Shown: piece by piece, positions 62,758-64,000 of the stretch | Numbering within the stretch: position 1 is the stretch's first letter | How the letters are laid out: every line of letters begins with the position of its first letter | Assembly (NCBI GenBank): GCA_044224905.1 | Contig: JBGAJN010000002.1 | Location: forward strand, 1-64,000 | Reading direction: 5' to 3' | Length of the DNA stretch: 64,000 nt | Source of the DNA: JBGAJN01 sp044224905 | Lineage (GTDB): Bacteria > Verrucomicrobiota > Verrucomicrobiia > Limisphaerales > JBGAJN01 | The notes under the pieces: generated by a model | Database searches by the model: none | What the model was told of the DNA's origin: nothing | What the model saw: only the letters and a program-made list of their open reading frames with translations | Position numbers and translations under genes: made by a program

Positions 62758-63675
62758 TCACTGATCCTCGCCCCAGATGGCCTTCAGATGCGCCACGCCC
62801 TTCTTCACATCTTCCGTTTTCATGCCGGGATTGAGCTCGAACACCTTGATGTGTTCAGGACTGATGAAGGGTTTAAGGGCTGCAAAGTTGATGACGCCGG
62901 AGCCGGGGGGGCAGTGATCGCGCGCGGGCAATTGCACGTCGTGCAGGTGAAATCCATAAAGCCGCGGCGCGAGCGATTCGAGATGCAACGCGTGCTGGAT
63001 GAAGCCGAAGTTCTCTTTGATCTGTGCGTGCCCGGTGTCGTGCCAGTAACCGATCACCGGCGTGGGGAACTTGCGGAATAGAAAATGGAAGTCCGCCTCG
63101 AAGGGAATTTCTTCGAGCGCCTCGCGATTCTCGATGCCGAAACGCAGGCCGCGCGCCTCCGCTTGCGGGATGAGCTTGGTGAGCATCTCGTTGGCGAAAT
63201 CAACGGCGCGTTCCTTCTTCGCCTCGCGCTTCTCTTCGGCTTCCTGAGCGACGCGAAGATACTTGGCGGTGTGACGGTGTCCGGCGGCGATCAGATCTTC
63301 GAGTTTCTCCGTGTAATCCTTCATGTCGATGCTGCCCATGTGCAGCACGACGGTGGAGGCCTTGACGCGCACGGCGGTATCGAGCGTCTTGATCGTTTGG
63401 CGAAAGGCGTTGTCGCGCTCACGCGGATCCTCGGCGGTGAACCGGAAACAATTCGGCGCGGCTTGATTGATGCCGATGGGCAAGGGACAGAAATTGTGCA
63501 GGGAGGAAATCTTGATCTCGCCGGCCTCGACGGCTTCGAAGATGCCGGGCAACAAGCTTAGGCGGATGCCGTGGCTTAGTTCGGCATACTCGAACCCAAG
63601 GTCGCGGATTTCGCGCAGCATCGCGCGACCGTCGGTGTGACGGTGCGAATTCCAGCAGGTTGACAGTGAATACAT
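62758..63675 (-). CDS. Sugar phosphate isomerase/epimerase (xylose isomerase-like TIM barrel)
   Basis: 305 residues. Barrel strands can be read as MYSLSTCWNS, FEYAELSHGI, ISSLHNFCPLP, STVVLHMGSIDM, LRFGIENREALEE, PVIGYWHDTGHAQI and YGFHLHDVQL; the Glu, Asp/His, His and Glu at strand ends (IENRE, HDTGHA, HLHD, FELNPG) are the metal ligands expected in the AP_endonuc_2 superfamily. Substrate unknown. The ATG at 63675 begins only 3 bases after the T-run of the rpsU terminator and has no Shine-Dalgarno sequence, yet the first strand needs this start. Confidence 0.82.
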   Translation of the reverse strand: MYSLSTCWNSHRHTDGRAMLREIRDLGFEYAELSHGIRLSLLPGIFEAVEAGEIKISSLHNFCPLPIGINQAAPNCFRFTAEDPRERDNAFRQTIKTLDTAVRVKASTVVLHMGSIDMKDYTEKLEDLIAAGHRHTAKYLRVAQEAEEKREAKKERAVDFANEMLTKLIPQAEARGLRFGIENREALEEIPFEADFHFLFRKFPTPVIGYWHDTGHAQIKENFGFIQHALHLESLAPRLYGFHLHDVQLPARDHCPPGSGVINFAALKPFISPEHIKVFELNPGMKTEDVKKGVAHLKAIWGEDQ

Positions 63676-63678
63676 AGC

Positions 63679-63721
63679 AAAAAGGGCCGAGTGCGAATCT
63701 TACTCCGACAGCACTCGGCCC
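63679..63721 (-). terminator. Intrinsic terminator after rpsU
   Basis: On the minus strand an 11-bp perfect stem (63721-63711 with 63694-63684) encloses a 16-base loop and is followed directly by TTTTT (63683-63679). It lies 16 bases after the rpsU stop and just before the start codon of the sugar isomerase gene. Confidence 0.9.
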
Positions 63722-63736
63722 CGAACATTCAATCGT

Positions 63737-63934
63737 TTACAGATCGGCGTAACGGGCGCTGAGCATGGCGCTAAATCGCGCCACTTTCATTTTGCGACGC
63801 TTCTTCTCACTGGGCTTTTCAAAGCGCCGGTGATCACGGACTGCTTGCAGAGTCCCTTCGCGGTCGATCTTCTTTTTGAGGCGGCGCAGAGCTTTTTCCA
63901 CTGGCTCGCCTTTCTTTAGCTTAATCTCGGTCAA
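63737..63934 (-). CDS. rpsU: 30S ribosomal protein S21
   Basis: 65 residues, normal length for S21. The N-terminus TEIKLKKGEPVEKALRRLKK and the basic C-terminal half (RFEKPSEKKRRKMKVARF) are typical. S21 binds the small subunit near the platform and aids initiation. The start codon is TTG at 63934, with GGAGAGGAAG upstream. The gene ends in a dedicated hairpin terminator, so it is mainly expressed alone. The promoter lies at or beyond the right edge. Confidence 0.93.
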   Translation of the reverse strand: MTEIKLKKGEPVEKALRRLKKKIDREGTLQAVRDHRRFEKPSEKKRRKMKVARFSAMLSARYADL

Positions 63935-64000
63935 ACTACTTCACTTCCTCTCCAAATCCTGAGGCTTCGGCGGACGGGATTGCCCGCTTTGGCTACTTTT

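Noticed and set aside
1..64000. tRNA, rRNA, CRISPR, transposase or integrase genes
   Set aside because: No T-arm GTTCGA-type segments in a cloverleaf context, no spaced direct repeats, and no transposase or recombinase motifs were found by reading both strands. A covariance search would be needed to exclude divergent RNAs.

Overview
The window looks like chromosomal DNA of a high-GC member of the Verrucomicrobiota, probably the subdivision 3 (Pedosphaera/Limisphaerales) type. This is inferred from three things. First, there are repeated planctomycete-type cytochrome (PSCyt1-DUF1587/1592/1588/1585) and DUF1552 genes. Second, the Tat-exported hydrolase genes and the partial secreted protein at the left edge are verrucomicrobial in style. 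Third, the YifB/ComM protein lacks the usual cysteine loop. No rRNA, tRNA, CRISPR array, integrase or transposase was recognised.

Layout. Bases 1-3.2 kb are a loose accessory flank: the end of a secreted protein, a UUCG-loop terminator, a small EF-Tu-barrel-like protein, a hypothetical protein, a GNAT remnant, a stand-alone response regulator and a 3'-terminal fragment of comM/yifB. Bases 3.2-26.6 kb hold 15 minus-strand genes, mostly coupled by 4-base ATGA overlaps. Read 5'->3', this cluster starts with a membrane histidine kinase and a LuxR-type regulator. It continues with three large di-heme-type PSCyt1/DUF1592-family proteins, three Tat-exported DUF1552 proteins, an LRR protein, two alpha/beta hydrolases, two beta-propeller proteins, a Tat-exported TIM-barrel protein and an SGNH esterase. 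It is plausibly a regulated, exported system for attacking a complex substrate. An intact comM gene follows at 27.4-29.0 kb. Its last ~317 bp are duplicated in the same orientation at 2.86-3.17 kb, so the cluster is bracketed by direct repeats, as expected for a DNA segment inserted at the 3' end of comM.

Bases 29.1-55.3 kb form one long plus-strand exopolysaccharide locus. It opens with a sigma-70-like promoter and a leader hairpin. It encodes an outer-membrane beta-barrel, Wza-like export protein, Wzc-like tyrosine autokinase, RfaH/NusG-like antiterminator, Wzm/Wzt ABC exporter, methyltransferase, ten to eleven glycosyltransferases, two left-handed beta-helix acyltransferases, Gfo/Idh/MocA and SDR nucleotide-sugar-type enzymes, an LhgO-like oxidoreductase and an O-antigen-ligase/Wzy-like membrane protein. 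It ends at a strong hairpin terminator. The priming polyprenyl-phosphate glycosylphosphotransferase lies beyond it on the minus strand with its own promoter.

Bases 55.3-64 kb are minus-strand genes: a PAS protein plus membrane-less chemotaxis receptor pair (behind a sigma-28-like promoter), the priming transferase, an NtrC-type sigma-54 activator, CCA-adding enzyme, an LPG-synthase-like membrane protein, a sugar isomerase-like TIM barrel, and rpsU (S21) with a clear terminator.
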